Assembly: GCA_964538085.1 (NCBI GenBank)
Contig: CAZIDF010000014.1
Span: 1 to 64,000, forward strand
DNA from: G020348385 sp964538085
GTDB lineage: Bacteria > Acidobacteriota > Aminicenantia > Aminicenantales > Aminicenantaceae
DNA: 64,000 bases
Direction of reading: 5' to 3'
Below, piece after piece: positions 9,925-19,493 of the stretch; position 1 is the first letter of the stretch, and every line of letters begins with the position of its first letter. The position numbers and the translations under genes are program-made. The notes under the pieces are model-generated. The model did not search any database and was not told where the DNA came from. It saw only the letters and a list, made by a program, of their open reading frames with translations.

Positions 9925-10911
9925 ATGAAGATTTCTCATCGTTTTGTTGTTTTTTTCCTTTTTTGTTTTCTCCTGCTGACAGGCTGCGGCAAAAAGCAGG
10001 AAACAGGTTCTGCACCACCAAAAGAAGCTGAAAAAATCCAGCCGAAATTTACGATCGGAATGAGCCAGTGTAACTTAGGCGAGCCCTGGCGGGTGCAGAT
10101 GAATCTTGACATAAAGAACGAAGCAGAAAAACATCCGGAGATCCATGTGACATACAAAGATGCTCAGAACGACTCCTTGAAGCAAAGATCCCAGATCGAA
10201 GAATATGTCAATGCCGGAGTGGACTTGATCATCGTCTCCCCGAAAGAAGCGGCTCCCCTCACTCCTCCGGTTGCCGCAGCCTATGAAAAAGGTATTCCTG
10301 TGATCGTTCTCGACCGCCGGGTCCTGGGCGATAAATACACCTGTTTTATCGGGGCCGACAATAAAAAGATCGGCAAAGCCGCCGGCCATTGGATCACCGA
10401 ACAGCTAGGAGGAAAAGGCCAAGTTGTTGAACTCAAAGGGCTTATGACATCTACACCCGGCCAAGACCGTCATTCTGGATTCCGAGAGGGTATCAAGGGA
10501 AGCGATCTGAATATTATATTCGAAGCCGACATGAAATGGCTGGAACCTGAATCCCGGAAAGAGATGGAATCCGCTCTTGCCCGGTTCAAAAACATCGATT
10601 TGGTCTACGCACACAACGACCCTGGGGCTCATGGGGCCTACCTGGCTGCCAAAGCGACCGGACGGGAAAAGGATATCATCTTCGTGGGCATCGATGCTCT
10701 GCCACACGAAGGCCAGGTTTACGTCAGACAGGGCGTGCTCCAGGCCAGCTTCGAGTACCCGACTGGAGGACGGGAAGCCATTCAAACGGCGTTGAAGATC
10801 CTGAACGGTAAAGATGTTCCCAAAGAGATCACCCTCAGTTCCAGGGTTTTCACGAAAGAAAACGTGGACAGCGGGGGCGAATGGTTGGACAAGGAAGGAG
10901 AGGAACGATGA
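9925..10911 (+). CDS. Periplasmic sugar-binding lipoprotein (ABC-type)
   Basis: Substrate-binding protein of the ribose/galactose class (Peripla_BP_4), 328 aa. The signal peptide ends in a clean lipobox (LLLTGC), so it is a lipoprotein. The binding fold begins FTIGMSQCNLGEPWR and contains the family markers IIVSPKEAAPLTPPVAAAYE, IPVIVLDR, YTCFIGADNKKIGK and LVYAHNDPGAHG. I start at 9925, not at the upstream in-frame TTG, because AAGGAG precedes this ATG by 8 bases and a proper signal peptide follows. No permease or ATPase gene is nearby. It overlaps the isomerase gene by four bases (ATGA), which suggests the ligand is the isomerase substrate or a related sugar. Confidence 0.9.
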   Translation: MKISHRFVVFFLFCFLLLTGCGKKQETGSAPPKEAEKIQPKFTIGMSQCNLGEPWRVQMNLDIKNEAEKHPEIHVTYKDAQNDSLKQRSQIEEYVNAGVDLIIVSPKEAAPLTPPVAAAYEKGIPVIVLDRRVLGDKYTCFIGADNKKIGKAAGHWITEQLGGKGQVVELKGLMTSTPGQDRHSGFREGIKGSDLNIIFEADMKWLEPESRKEMESALARFKNIDLVYAHNDPGAHGAYLAAKATGREKDIIFVGIDALPHEGQVYVRQGVLQASFEYPTGGREAIQTALKILNGKDVPKEITLSSRVFTKENVDSGGEWLDKEGEER

Positions 10912-12419
10912 AGAAGCTCGTCGATATTTACATGCCGCTGGACAGCAGGGCTGAGCCCAATGCAGAAGTGTGGCCTGTGGCCAGAGGGCAACTGGAAGAA
11001 CTCCTCAAAGTCATAAAAAAATGTGGCTGGGAATCCCACTTACTCAATCCTGATGGCCCCATTACCAGTGTTGCAGAAGGCATGCGGATTATCCAGAAAG
11101 CTAAAGGAACACGGTTCATCAATTTTCTCGCAGGTTGGGCTTTCCCTGATTTTTCCGTGAGCCCGATGTGGCAGCTTTCAAAAGATACACCTAAACTTTT
11201 GCTGGGCAGTTCTATCCCTGACTATCCTGGTGCTGTAGGCCTTTTGGCTGCCGTTTCCGGGACCGCCCATGTCGGCATAAAAACCAGCCGTTTGTATGTC
11301 GAGAAATTCGAGGAACACGATACCTATATCGAATCGTTGGATAGATTTTTGCAAGATGGGAAATTCGCCCCTTCTTTGCCCGAAGCCATCGATGTCCCTG
11401 TCACAGCGGCCGACAATGAAAAAGCCAAAAAAGCCGTCAAGAAGCTCAAGGGTATGATCTATGGGGCTGTGGGTCCCCGGTCGATGCAAATGTGGAACAA
11501 AATATCGGAGGCAGATTTCCTGAAATATTTCGGGATTGCCAGGGAAGGTTTCGACGGTTTGAGGTTGCTCAAAATGACCCAGAATATACCGGATAAAAAA
11601 GCAGAGGATGCCCTTAACTTCATAGTCGAAAAAGGCATGGACATCCAGTTCGGCGTTGATCCGGTCAAGCACCTGACTAAAGATATGGTGATCTTCCAGA
11701 TGAAAGCGTACTTTGCTCTCCTGGAACTCAAAAAGGAGTATGGTTTGGATTTTATGGGAGTTCAGGACCAGCTGGACTGGATCGAGCACTATCCAGCGAC
11801 CGATCTTTCGCTGGGACTTTTGAATAACAGGCTGCGGCCGGAGACAGATGGAGAGACAGTCGTCGTGGCCACAGAAGCCGATGACGGAGCCGCAATCACC
11901 ATGCAGCTTCTCAAACTGCTCAACGGGGGCGATCCAGTCGGTTTTAACGATTTCCGATACTGGGATCCCCAAAAAGGGCTCTATTGGTTCGTGAATTCAG
12001 GAGCGCTTGCCCCTTACTTTGCCCAAGGCCGCCACGATTCACTCGAGGGATCTTGGTCGGAACGCCAGACCTACATGTACTTTAAAAAAGGAGGGGGAAC
12101 GAGCTCCGCTGTCGTGCGTATTCCAGGGGTGGTGACCTGGGCCCGTTTTTCCTACCGGAATCATCAGCTCTACCTGGCAGCTGGCCGCGGCAAAACCGAT
12201 GTTCCTACCAAAGAACAGTGGCGAGAGCGGTCGGAAAGATGCAGTGCGGATTGGCCCCACTGGTATATAAAATTATGTGGTCATGTGGAATGGACGATCA
12301 ATTCCAACCATCCCATCACCGTCGTAGGAGATCATCTCGGCGAACTGAAAGCAGTCGCCGAAGAACTAGTGATTCCGTTCGAGTGTATGGATCACTGCGC
12401 GCCGGAAGAATTATCGTAG
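10908..12419 (+). CDS. L-fucose isomerase-family protein
   Basis: Cytoplasmic aldose-ketose isomerase of the fucose/arabinose isomerase superfamily, 503 aa. The metal-binding positions known from E. coli FucI can be matched: Glu323 (ATEADDG), Asp348 (GFNDF) and His468 (INSNHPITVVGDH), the last within the conserved C-terminal block. The N-terminal domain is divergent from FucI, so the substrate may be another deoxy- or pentose sugar. The start at 10908 is preceded by AAGGAGAGG and overlaps the stop of the sugar-binding protein. Pairing of a binding protein and an isomerase without kinase, aldolase or permease is unusual; the pathway must be completed elsewhere. Convergent with the next gene. 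Confidence 0.75.
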   Translation: MKKLVDIYMPLDSRAEPNAEVWPVARGQLEELLKVIKKCGWESHLLNPDGPITSVAEGMRIIQKAKGTRFINFLAGWAFPDFSVSPMWQLSKDTPKLLLGSSIPDYPGAVGLLAAVSGTAHVGIKTSRLYVEKFEEHDTYIESLDRFLQDGKFAPSLPEAIDVPVTAADNEKAKKAVKKLKGMIYGAVGPRSMQMWNKISEADFLKYFGIAREGFDGLRLLKMTQNIPDKKAEDALNFIVEKGMDIQFGVDPVKHLTKDMVIFQMKAYFALLELKKEYGLDFMGVQDQLDWIEHYPATDLSLGLLNNRLRPETDGETVVVATEADDGAAITMQLLKLLNGGDPVGFNDFRYWDPQKGLYWFVNSGALAPYFAQGRHDSLEGSWSERQTYMYFKKGGGTSSAVVRIPGVVTWARFSYRNHQLYLAAGRGKTDVPTKEQWRERSERCSADWPHWYIKLCGHVEWTINSNHPITVVGDHLGELKAVAEELVIPFECMDHCAPEELS

Positions 12420-12431
12420 GCGATTTGGCTG

Positions 12432-12830
12432 TCATTCTTCTATCCTGAACATTTCAACGATCAATCCTGCAGCCGGGATACTGAGTATACATTTCGTGAC
12501 TTTCCCCTCTTCATTCCTCAGGAACTTAAAGAATTGCTCTGTGCCATCCGGAGTATGCCCAACAAATGTCATCTCTTCTCCCTCCTTTGGCAACAATTCA
12601 GAAGGTTCTTCTCCAGCTGGGGCCCCCTTCAGTTTTCCTTCCTCTTTTATAAAAATGAAAGCGCCTGTTTGCCCTTGAATTTCAACTTTATAAGGGCCGA
12701 TCAGTTCATCTAAACGCTCGGGGTCCACTGCTTTTTTCTGTCGAGCAAATGCCTCAATGCTCGACACCCTCAAAAAAAATGACAGACATGCCAGAATACA
12801 GATCACAGGATATTTCGCTTTTCCTCTCAT
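12432..12830 (-). CDS. Small secreted DUF3471-like protein
   Basis: Secreted protein of 132 aa with a signal peptide (residues 1-27). The mature part (LIGPYKVEI, KEEGKLKGAP, FVGHTPDGTEQFFKFLRNEEGKV) resembles the C-terminal accessory domain of class C serine hydrolases (DUF3471 type), here as a stand-alone unit without a catalytic domain. AGGAG precedes the ATG by 6 bases. It may bind a ligand or another envelope protein. The similarity is judged by pattern only and the function is unknown. Confidence 0.7.
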   Translation of the reverse strand: MRGKAKYPVICILACLSFFLRVSSIEAFARQKKAVDPERLDELIGPYKVEIQGQTGAFIFIKEEGKLKGAPAGEEPSELLPKEGEEMTFVGHTPDGTEQFFKFLRNEEGKVTKCILSIPAAGLIVEMFRIEE

Positions 12831-12964
12831 GAAAATCTCCTATTCATCCTGCCTTCTACTCAGACAGGATCCTTTATTTCTTCAATCGTGATGGCCTTCG
12901 CAAAATGATGAATAAACTGGAGCCTCTCGAACAAAAGGTCATCAAACTTTCTCTCTGTCTATGT

Positions 12965-13846
12965 CTACTTGATCAGTTTGATTTCGGAAGTCGATTCCCG
13001 TGTAAAGGGTATCTGCACGCTCTGGCTGGGAACATCGACCATTCCCTCGACAGTACCTTCATTGGTCTGCTTGATAAAAATGCCTTCCTTGTAGGCAAAA
13101 TACCATGTGACCGTGGCTTTTATTTCTCCGGTGGTCACCAACTCCATACCCTGCTGCTCTCCTTTGCTTTCGATGGTACCCGAGCCCTCGGCCGTTACTT
13201 TGACACATTCCATTCCATCGATGGTTTCGAATCCTGCAAGGGTATTCACCCCGGAAAAATGGATGACAGCATCCCCGGTGCTCGTCTTCTCGGTAACCGT
13301 GGATTCGTCCGGCCAAGTGTCCCCGATTTTCACAGGCTTATCTGCAAAGTTCGGGAAAATATCCTGGAAACCGGTCGAGATGTTCCGTGTTCCCTCAGGA
13401 CCCAAGTCGTATTCGATCGCTTCTGCCCCGATGAGTTCCACCTCCTTGCCCAGAGGTGAAAATATCATGTCGAAGCTTTTCCCGATAACGGTGCTCATAT
13501 CCGCCTCTAATGCACCCTGGGTGGATTGAATATTGAGGCCCATATCATCGATCGTGATGGTGAGTCGATGATTGTTTTCTTCCTGTCCCATGGATTTGGC
13601 GGTAAAAATAATCGATGACGAAATATCCGCTTCGATCGTCTGGCCCATCACATCCGAAACCTGGTGGGTCTCACCCCATGATTCATACTTCAAAACTTGG
13701 CCTTCGGGCATCCTGTATTGTAGGATGACTCCTGTCAGTGGATCGCCATAAACGGGAGCCTGCTTGGCTGCACACCCGGCCAGCATACAGATAACCAAAA
13801 AAAGCGGGACGAGCATCAACCAAGTTCGTAAGATTCGTTTGTGCAT
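12965..13846 (-). CDS. DUF6263-like lipoprotein
   Basis: Lipoprotein of 293 aa: signal peptide with lipobox MLAGC near residue 24. The mature protein starts with LQYRMPEGQVLKYES and runs through repeated beta strands, including PVKIGDTWPDE and FETIDGMECVKV, the pattern of the DUF6263 family of secreted proteins with unknown function. No catalytic motif is visible. The ribosome site AGGAGG lies 6 bases before the ATG. It follows, in the same direction, the candidate selenoprotein gene with about 110 bases between them. Family call by pattern only. Confidence 0.7.
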   Translation of the reverse strand: MHKRILRTWLMLVPLFLVICMLAGCAAKQAPVYGDPLTGVILQYRMPEGQVLKYESWGETHQVSDVMGQTIEADISSSIIFTAKSMGQEENNHRLTITIDDMGLNIQSTQGALEADMSTVIGKSFDMIFSPLGKEVELIGAEAIEYDLGPEGTRNISTGFQDIFPNFADKPVKIGDTWPDESTVTEKTSTGDAVIHFSGVNTLAGFETIDGMECVKVTAEGSGTIESKGEQQGMELVTTGEIKATVTWYFAYKEGIFIKQTNEGTVEGMVDVPSQSVQIPFTRESTSEIKLIK

Positions 13847-13956
13847 CTTAGCCTCCTAATCTTAATTGTTCTATTCTACACCTATAGATACATATACGTA
13901 AAATCGGTTATTCAAGGACGACCGAGTTTTGTAAAAAGAGGAGTTTGGAATTTCTA

Positions 13957-15435
13957 TTAAAACTTAACCTTATTTTTCTTAAGCTCTGTCTTGAAGGGAC
14001 CCGCCTGATAATCATACAGGATCTGGTATTCTGTGTCTTTTTGAGGGCCAAGCCACGTGGCCCGACAGCTGAATCCTCAGCCATACTCGAACGAACCCTG
14101 GGCTGCTGTCTTCCCATCGGCCAACAAAATCTTATACATCGGCTCTTCGGGACGGTGGGTCAGTCCCTCTTTTTTACTCAACGGAATTTTTGTCTGGGTT
14201 CCTTTTATATGGCTGAGATCGCTTATATCCTCGTTTCCCTGTCCCCGAATAGAGAAGGTCAGGAAAACGCTGGTTCGAGCTGACGTCGAACCTTGGACGT
14301 TGACCAATCTGTTTTCTGGCACTTCAGCAGAAACGATGAATGGCTCACCAAATTCCAGCACAGGATCGCCGCTGCCATTCAGGTTTATCCAGGGGCATTC
14401 TGTCGTGGCACGTGCGCTGAGACTCCACAGGTCTCCTTGATCGTCTTTTTTCATCACCCTGTATTCAAAGAGCCGGTACTTTCCCTTGGGAATATCGATT
14501 ATTTTATCCGGCATGTACGTCATCAGAAAGTGTTTGCCGCCTTCCATGTAAAGGGATATGTGCTCGGTTTGCATGGACAGCTCCATCGAGGCAAGACCCT
14601 TCGTGACCGGGGTCAGAATCATCTTTTCTTTCGCCTGGTTGATGGTCACTGCAAACAGTTTGTTTTTGACCAATAGCCAATCCCCACAAACCTGTTGGTT
14701 GTGCACATCGATGTTTTCGTCCTGGGAGATGTAAAAATTATCCCCCGAGCTAAAGATGGGCATGCGGCCCGGAAGCGGCGTACCGAGCCCTCTGAGAGCA
14801 AACTTCTCATCAAACAACCCGTTGCAGTTGGCATCGCTTAAATAAACGTAGTAAGACTCACCACCGATCTCGAACTTGCCCTTGTATAGACAATTGACCC
14901 GAAGATAAAGATTGATCATTTTTTCCACGACAGTATCGTTTATGTTGCTTTTGTCGGATGTGCTCAACCGGCCAAATAACTCCGGAATGAAACTGAAAGA
15001 AAGGGATTTCCTATCGACTTTGATTTTTAATTCAACCGCGGGGAATCGAGTCCTTTGATAACTCTGATTTGGGCCTGGTTTCAATGTCCCATCGATAACA
15101 GGATCATCGGTCAAATCCCTGTTTACATTGGCATCGAAATAGATCCTGTTATAAAATTCATCCTCTGCCTTCTGGCGGTCCAGGATGAGAAGTTTTTCTA
15201 CATCCCCCAGCTTCACAAGGGAATAGATCGGATGCGAGCTGACAAAATCAGGGAAATTCCAATCCCCAGGAGGTGGGTCGAGTTTGTATGTCAATCTGGC
15301 CATGCCCGCCGGAAAATAGGTCTCTTGTTTCTCCGGATATTTCACGTATTTTAGAGGAACATCGATAGCGACCAGCATTGAAGCAAACGAGAAAAAACCC
15401 GCGAAAAACAAAATTTTCATGATGGATTTGTTCAT
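13957..15435 (-). CDS. Secreted protein with in-frame UGA, candidate selenoprotein
   Basis: Exported protein of unknown function. The start at 15435 (MNKSIMKIL) has GGGAGAG upstream and gives a clean signal peptide; an upstream in-frame start at 15504 lacks both. The first 452 codons end in ...QGSFEYG followed by TGA at 14077-14079. The same frame stays open for 39 more codons to a TAA at 13957, and these look protein-like: GFSCRATWLGPQKD, then EYQILYDYQAGPFKTEL. A stem-loop right after the UGA (separate entry) fits the bacterial SECIS rules. Read through, the product is 492 aa with a Sec-x3-Cys pair near its C-terminus. Alternatives are a true stop giving 452 aa, a nonsense mutation or a sequencing error. 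The Asp-rich segment DANVNRDLTDDPV may bind calcium. That the gene is real is well supported; Sec insertion is inference. Confidence 0.6.
14045..14063 (-). promoter_or_regulatory. SECIS-like stem-loop after in-frame UGA
   Basis: On the minus strand, 13 bases after the UGA, GGGCCA pairs with TGGCCC around a 7-base loop CGTGGCT. The loop begins 20 bases after the UGA and has a G among its first two bases, both within the published bounds for bacterial SECIS elements (apical loop 16-37 bases from UGA, 3-14 bases long). The stem is short, so it could be chance. Confidence 0.4.
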
Positions 15436-15629
15436 CGTTCTCTCCCTTATATCCCCTCTGATTTCAATTTTCGCACATAAACAGCACAAAAACAAGGCCA
15501 ACAAATCAGTTGAAATTATTTGATATATTTTGTAGAGTTTCTAGTCACCTCGATGCACGACAATTTATTTCAAAAATCATTCCCCATAAAATTTTCCATA
15601 AATATCGATTCCTATAGGAGGATCACAAC

Positions 15630-17561
15630 ATGAGGAATTTTTCCAAGACCACTGTTAGTTTCTTTCTGTTCCTATTCCTTCTGTTTCTTCCGGCGATTTC
15701 GGCGAACAGCAATCCTGCCGAGGGGTACCACGATTACAACGCTATGACTTCCGCTCTAAAACAATTAGAGAGCCAAAATCCCCAGATCGCAAAATTGACA
15801 TCCATCGGAAAAACTCTGAAGGGCAGAGATATCTGGCTGATGCAGATTTCAGGAACAAAAGGCCTATCTCCCCTAGAAAAACAGGCCCTTCTCATCTGCG
15901 GGAACCTGGAAGGCGACCATGTCATCGGATCTGAAGTCGCGCTGGGCATCGCAGAAAATCTCATCAAGGGATATGGCCAAGACGAAAAAATAACGACCGC
16001 TCTTGACACGCGCACATTTTATGTAATCCCCCGATTGAATCCCGATGGGGCAGAACTCTTCTTCGATGATCTCCTGAACGAACACCCAGGAAACTTGAAA
16101 CCGAGGGACGAAGATTACGACTGGTTGATCGACGAAGACGGGCCTGAGGATCTCAACGGAGATGGGATGATCACCCTGATGCGGGTCAAGGATAAAGAAG
16201 GCGATTGGATCATCGACGAGAAGGATCCACGGTTGATGAAAAAAAAGGAATCAGGAACTCCTGTCGATAAGCTCTACAAGATCTATCCTGAAGGAATCGA
16301 CAACGATGGAGACGAACTGTATAACGAAGACGGCCCTGGGGGGTTCGACATCGACCGGAACTTTCCCCACAATTTCGGTTATAACCCGAAAGGTTTGGGT
16401 ATTTATCCAGCATCGGAGATCGAAACTCAATCTGTCATCGATTTCATCACGAGATATGCTCCCGAATTCAAAACACAGCCCCACAAAAATATCTGCGGCG
16501 TTCTTGTGTTCTCCAAGTTCGATAACTTGGCCGCAGGAACAGGCATCGAGTCGGGCACGCCTACATTTCCGGAACCACCTCGAGCCGAAGAGCCCACAGG
16601 TATGTCGCGCATGATGATGTTCATGGGACGCCGCGGAGGACAGCCAACCGAGCAACAACCCAGACCCACAGATCCCCAGCCGAAAAGGACAAACGCGCAA
16701 GACACATATCTTTTTGAAAACGTGAGCAAAAAGTACAAAGAGATAACGGGAATCAAAACTGCCGTTTCCGAGAAGCCTGCAGGTTCGATGCTGGAGTGGG
16801 CCTATTTTCAGTATGGTGTCCCAACATTTTCTGCCAATCTCTGGTCCTTGAGAGAAGAAGAAAGAGCACCGGCAGCCAAAATGAAAGGAGAAGCCGATGC
16901 AGACCCAGCGCAATCAAGGCCTGCTCAAGCCCAAACAGGTGGGATGGACCGCCAGGCGATGATGCGCCAATTCATGCAACGATCCTCCGCTTCTGCAACC
17001 CCTGAACAATCTACCGGCAACGAAGACAAGTGGCTGAAATGGATCGATGACAAAAACAACGGGGAAGGTTTTGTGGCGTGGACAGAGTTCGATCACAAAC
17101 AACTGGGAGAAGTGGAGATCGGAGGTTTTGTGCCTCATGTGCGCACCAATCCGAAAGCGGACCAAATCCCTGAATTGAACAAAAGCCATGCAGAATTCGC
17201 TCTCTACCTGGCATCCCAGTTTGCCGAGATCGTTTTGGATGATCCGGAAGTTAAAAAAATGGGATCTGACTTGTATGAGCTTAAGATTAAAATCCACAAC
17301 AAAGGACAATTCCCTTACGCCACTGCCCAGGGACAAAGGACAGGGAACATCAACTCCATCATGCTGAGGTTGAAATTCGAGGACGACGAAAAGATGAATC
17401 TTTTCGGTGGAGCCAAACGAATGGACACACCTACATTAGATGCCGGCGCGGAAAAAGAATTCAAATGGGTCATCATTTCTCCAGCAGGAAAAAAGATCGA
17501 TGTAACGGTATGGGCACAAAACGGCGGCGGGACCTCCAAAAAAACGGTTGTTCTTAAATAA
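15630..17561 (+). CDS. M14 carboxypeptidase-like protein with degenerate active site
   Basis: Secreted protein of 643 aa with the M14 zinc carboxypeptidase fold but without its catalytic residues. Aligned with the next gene, the zinc motif HxxE reads EGDH (Glu94, His97), an exact swap; the third ligand His is Ser295 (VFSKFDN); the catalytic Glu is Asn403 (FSANLW). The substrate-binding Arg region survives as DIDRNFP. Calcium-type Asp loops are kept (DLNGDGMI, GIDNDGDELYNEDG). A Met/Gln-rich insert spans roughly residues 325-350 and another 415-465. Signal peptide residues 1-26; AGGAGG ribosome site. It lies directly before the intact paralogue, 15 bases apart. Probably a pseudoenzyme that binds peptides or partners; altered metal chemistry is less likely. 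Confidence 0.85.
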   Translation: MRNFSKTTVSFFLFLFLLFLPAISANSNPAEGYHDYNAMTSALKQLESQNPQIAKLTSIGKTLKGRDIWLMQISGTKGLSPLEKQALLICGNLEGDHVIGSEVALGIAENLIKGYGQDEKITTALDTRTFYVIPRLNPDGAELFFDDLLNEHPGNLKPRDEDYDWLIDEDGPEDLNGDGMITLMRVKDKEGDWIIDEKDPRLMKKKESGTPVDKLYKIYPEGIDNDGDELYNEDGPGGFDIDRNFPHNFGYNPKGLGIYPASEIETQSVIDFITRYAPEFKTQPHKNICGVLVFSKFDNLAAGTGIESGTPTFPEPPRAEEPTGMSRMMMFMGRRGGQPTEQQPRPTDPQPKRTNAQDTYLFENVSKKYKEITGIKTAVSEKPAGSMLEWAYFQYGVPTFSANLWSLREEERAPAAKMKGEADADPAQSRPAQAQTGGMDRQAMMRQFMQRSSASATPEQSTGNEDKWLKWIDDKNNGEGFVAWTEFDHKQLGEVEIGGFVPHVRTNPKADQIPELNKSHAEFALYLASQFAEIVLDDPEVKKMGSDLYELKIKIHNKGQFPYATAQGQRTGNINSIMLRLKFEDDEKMNLFGGAKRMDTPTLDAGAEKEFKWVIISPAGKKIDVTVWAQNGGGTSKKTVVLK

Positions 17562-17576
17562 ATGAAGGGGTATACA

Positions 17577-19397
17577 ATGAAAAAAAAGATAAACAAAAAA
17601 TTCGCAAAAACCTTGCTCGTTATCCTATCGATTTCCGTGTGCGCATCCGTGGTCTTGGCCCAGGATTTTTTCCCCAGAAAATGGAACACACGCAAAGTTG
17701 ATCTCTCATTTAATAAGTATTACGACTGGCAAGAAGTCGAAAATGCCCTTCGAAAACTGGAAAAAGCCTACCCCAAATTCTTGAAGCTGCGCTCCATAGG
17801 AAAATCCTTTCAGGGACGGGAGATCTGGTACATGACCATCAACAACCCGGACACAGGAAGCGAATTGGAAAAGTGCGCCATGTACATGGATGCCAACATC
17901 CATGGCAACGAGGTTCAAGGTGGGGAGATCGGCATCTACACTGTCTGGTACTTGATGGAAAATTACAATTACAACGATTACATCCGGCAACTGGTAGATG
18001 AGCGTGTATTTTACATCTTCCCCTCGGTCAATCCCGATGGGCGGGACCTGTGGCTTCATGAAGGTGGAAACGCTCGAACCGGGCAATCCCCTATGGACGA
18101 TGATAGCGATGGACTGTACGATGAAGACGGTTCTGAGGACCTTGACAGCGACGGAGAGGTCGGTTCCATGTTCATCAAGGTGGAACCCGGCAAAGGGACA
18201 CACCGCTTGAGCGACACAGGTGACAGGTTGGTCCCGATCGCAAAAAATATCGAAGGCAAACCGGATGAGATCGGCGATTACAAATTCATCGGCAGTGAAG
18301 GTATAGACAACGATGGCGATGGCCGTTACAACGAGGACTCTGGCGGGGGGTATGACGCCAACCGCGATTGGGGATCCTACTGGCAGCCAAACTACATCCA
18401 GCGGGGAGCAGGAAGTTATCCCTTTTACTGGCAGGAATCTCAGGCCACCCGCGATTTTTTCTATTCCCATCCGAATATCGCCGGTGTTCAGGCCTTTCAT
18501 AACTCCGGTGGAATGATCCTCCGGAATCCCGGGGCCCAGCTTCACGGCGAACTACCGAGAAGCGACCTGGCGGTTTTGGACGAGATCGGGCAAAAGGGCG
18601 AAAAGATCATCGAAGGCTACGATTATGTCGTCATCTGGGACGATCTTTATACTGTTTGGGGCGGTTTTATCGACTTTACCTATGACATGCTCGGCATCTA
18701 TTCCTTCTCGAACGAACTGTGGACATCGAGAGCCGACCTCGACAAAAACGGAGAAATATCCGAGGAAGAAGAAGAGTTTTTCGATAAATATATCGACATG
18801 GACAATACGGCCATCTCCTTGCACACGATCGACCATCCGCAGCTCGGAAAAGTGACGATCGACCGGGATACCACAAAGTTGAGTGGCCGAGTCCCCCCGA
18901 CGTGGCTTCTAGAGGAGCTCTGCCATCGCAACATGGCTTTCTGTCTGCTTCATGCCTGGGAAATGCCCTTGCCCATCATCAAAAAGGTCAGCACGGAAAA
19001 AGTGGGATCCGGACTCAATTTAGTCAAAGTAACGCTCTACAACGAGCGGTTGATGCCCACCCTGTCTGCTGCAGCCATCCAACACAAAGTCCAGCATCCG
19101 GATATCCTATCTCTGGACGGAAATGTCAAAGTGCTGGCTGCCGGGCAGGCACAGGGAACCAGTCTTCCTGCCGGAATTCCCCGCAGATTCATGCGCTACT
19201 TCCGCGGACGTGGAGCTGCAGATAGCGATGTTTCCTTGATCGATCAGAAAGATCCCAAAAATTTGAAGCTCAACAACGGAATTCCAGGCAGAAGCGAGGC
19301 TGAATATCATTTCTTGGTCGAAGGCAAAGGCAACGTGACAGTCACGCTCGATTCCAAAAAAGGCGGAAAACACACAAAAACAGTCACGATAAAATAG
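17577..19397 (+). CDS. Secreted M14 zinc carboxypeptidase
   Basis: Zinc carboxypeptidase of family M14, 606 aa, exported by a signal peptide (residues 1-28). The active site is complete: His109 and Glu112 in NIHGNEVQGGE, third ligand His308 in QAFHNSGG, catalytic Glu380 in FSNELW, and the Asn-Arg pair in DANRDWG. Several Asp-rich loops look calcium-binding (DDDSDGLYDEDG, GIDNDGDGRYNED, DLDKNGEISEEE). A C-terminal beta domain closes the protein (VTVTLDSKKGG). I use the ATG at 17577 with GAAGGGG before it instead of the one at 17562 that abuts the previous stop. It forms an operon with the degenerate paralogue upstream. It would trim C-terminal residues from extracellular peptides. Confidence 0.9.
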   Translation: MKKKINKKFAKTLLVILSISVCASVVLAQDFFPRKWNTRKVDLSFNKYYDWQEVENALRKLEKAYPKFLKLRSIGKSFQGREIWYMTINNPDTGSELEKCAMYMDANIHGNEVQGGEIGIYTVWYLMENYNYNDYIRQLVDERVFYIFPSVNPDGRDLWLHEGGNARTGQSPMDDDSDGLYDEDGSEDLDSDGEVGSMFIKVEPGKGTHRLSDTGDRLVPIAKNIEGKPDEIGDYKFIGSEGIDNDGDGRYNEDSGGGYDANRDWGSYWQPNYIQRGAGSYPFYWQESQATRDFFYSHPNIAGVQAFHNSGGMILRNPGAQLHGELPRSDLAVLDEIGQKGEKIIEGYDYVVIWDDLYTVWGGFIDFTYDMLGIYSFSNELWTSRADLDKNGEISEEEEEFFDKYIDMDNTAISLHTIDHPQLGKVTIDRDTTKLSGRVPPTWLLEELCHRNMAFCLLHAWEMPLPIIKKVSTEKVGSGLNLVKVTLYNERLMPTLSAAAIQHKVQHPDILSLDGNVKVLAAGQAQGTSLPAGIPRRFMRYFRGRGAADSDVSLIDQKDPKNLKLNNGIPGRSEAEYHFLVEGKGNVTVTLDSKKGGKHTKTVTIK

Positions 19398-19493
19398 AAG
19401 TAACTCACTGATTTGTACCGAACCTGGTTGGCCATTTGAGGATTTCGGGAATCGGTCTAAAAAAGCAGAAAATTTACCGAGTGAATAAAATCC

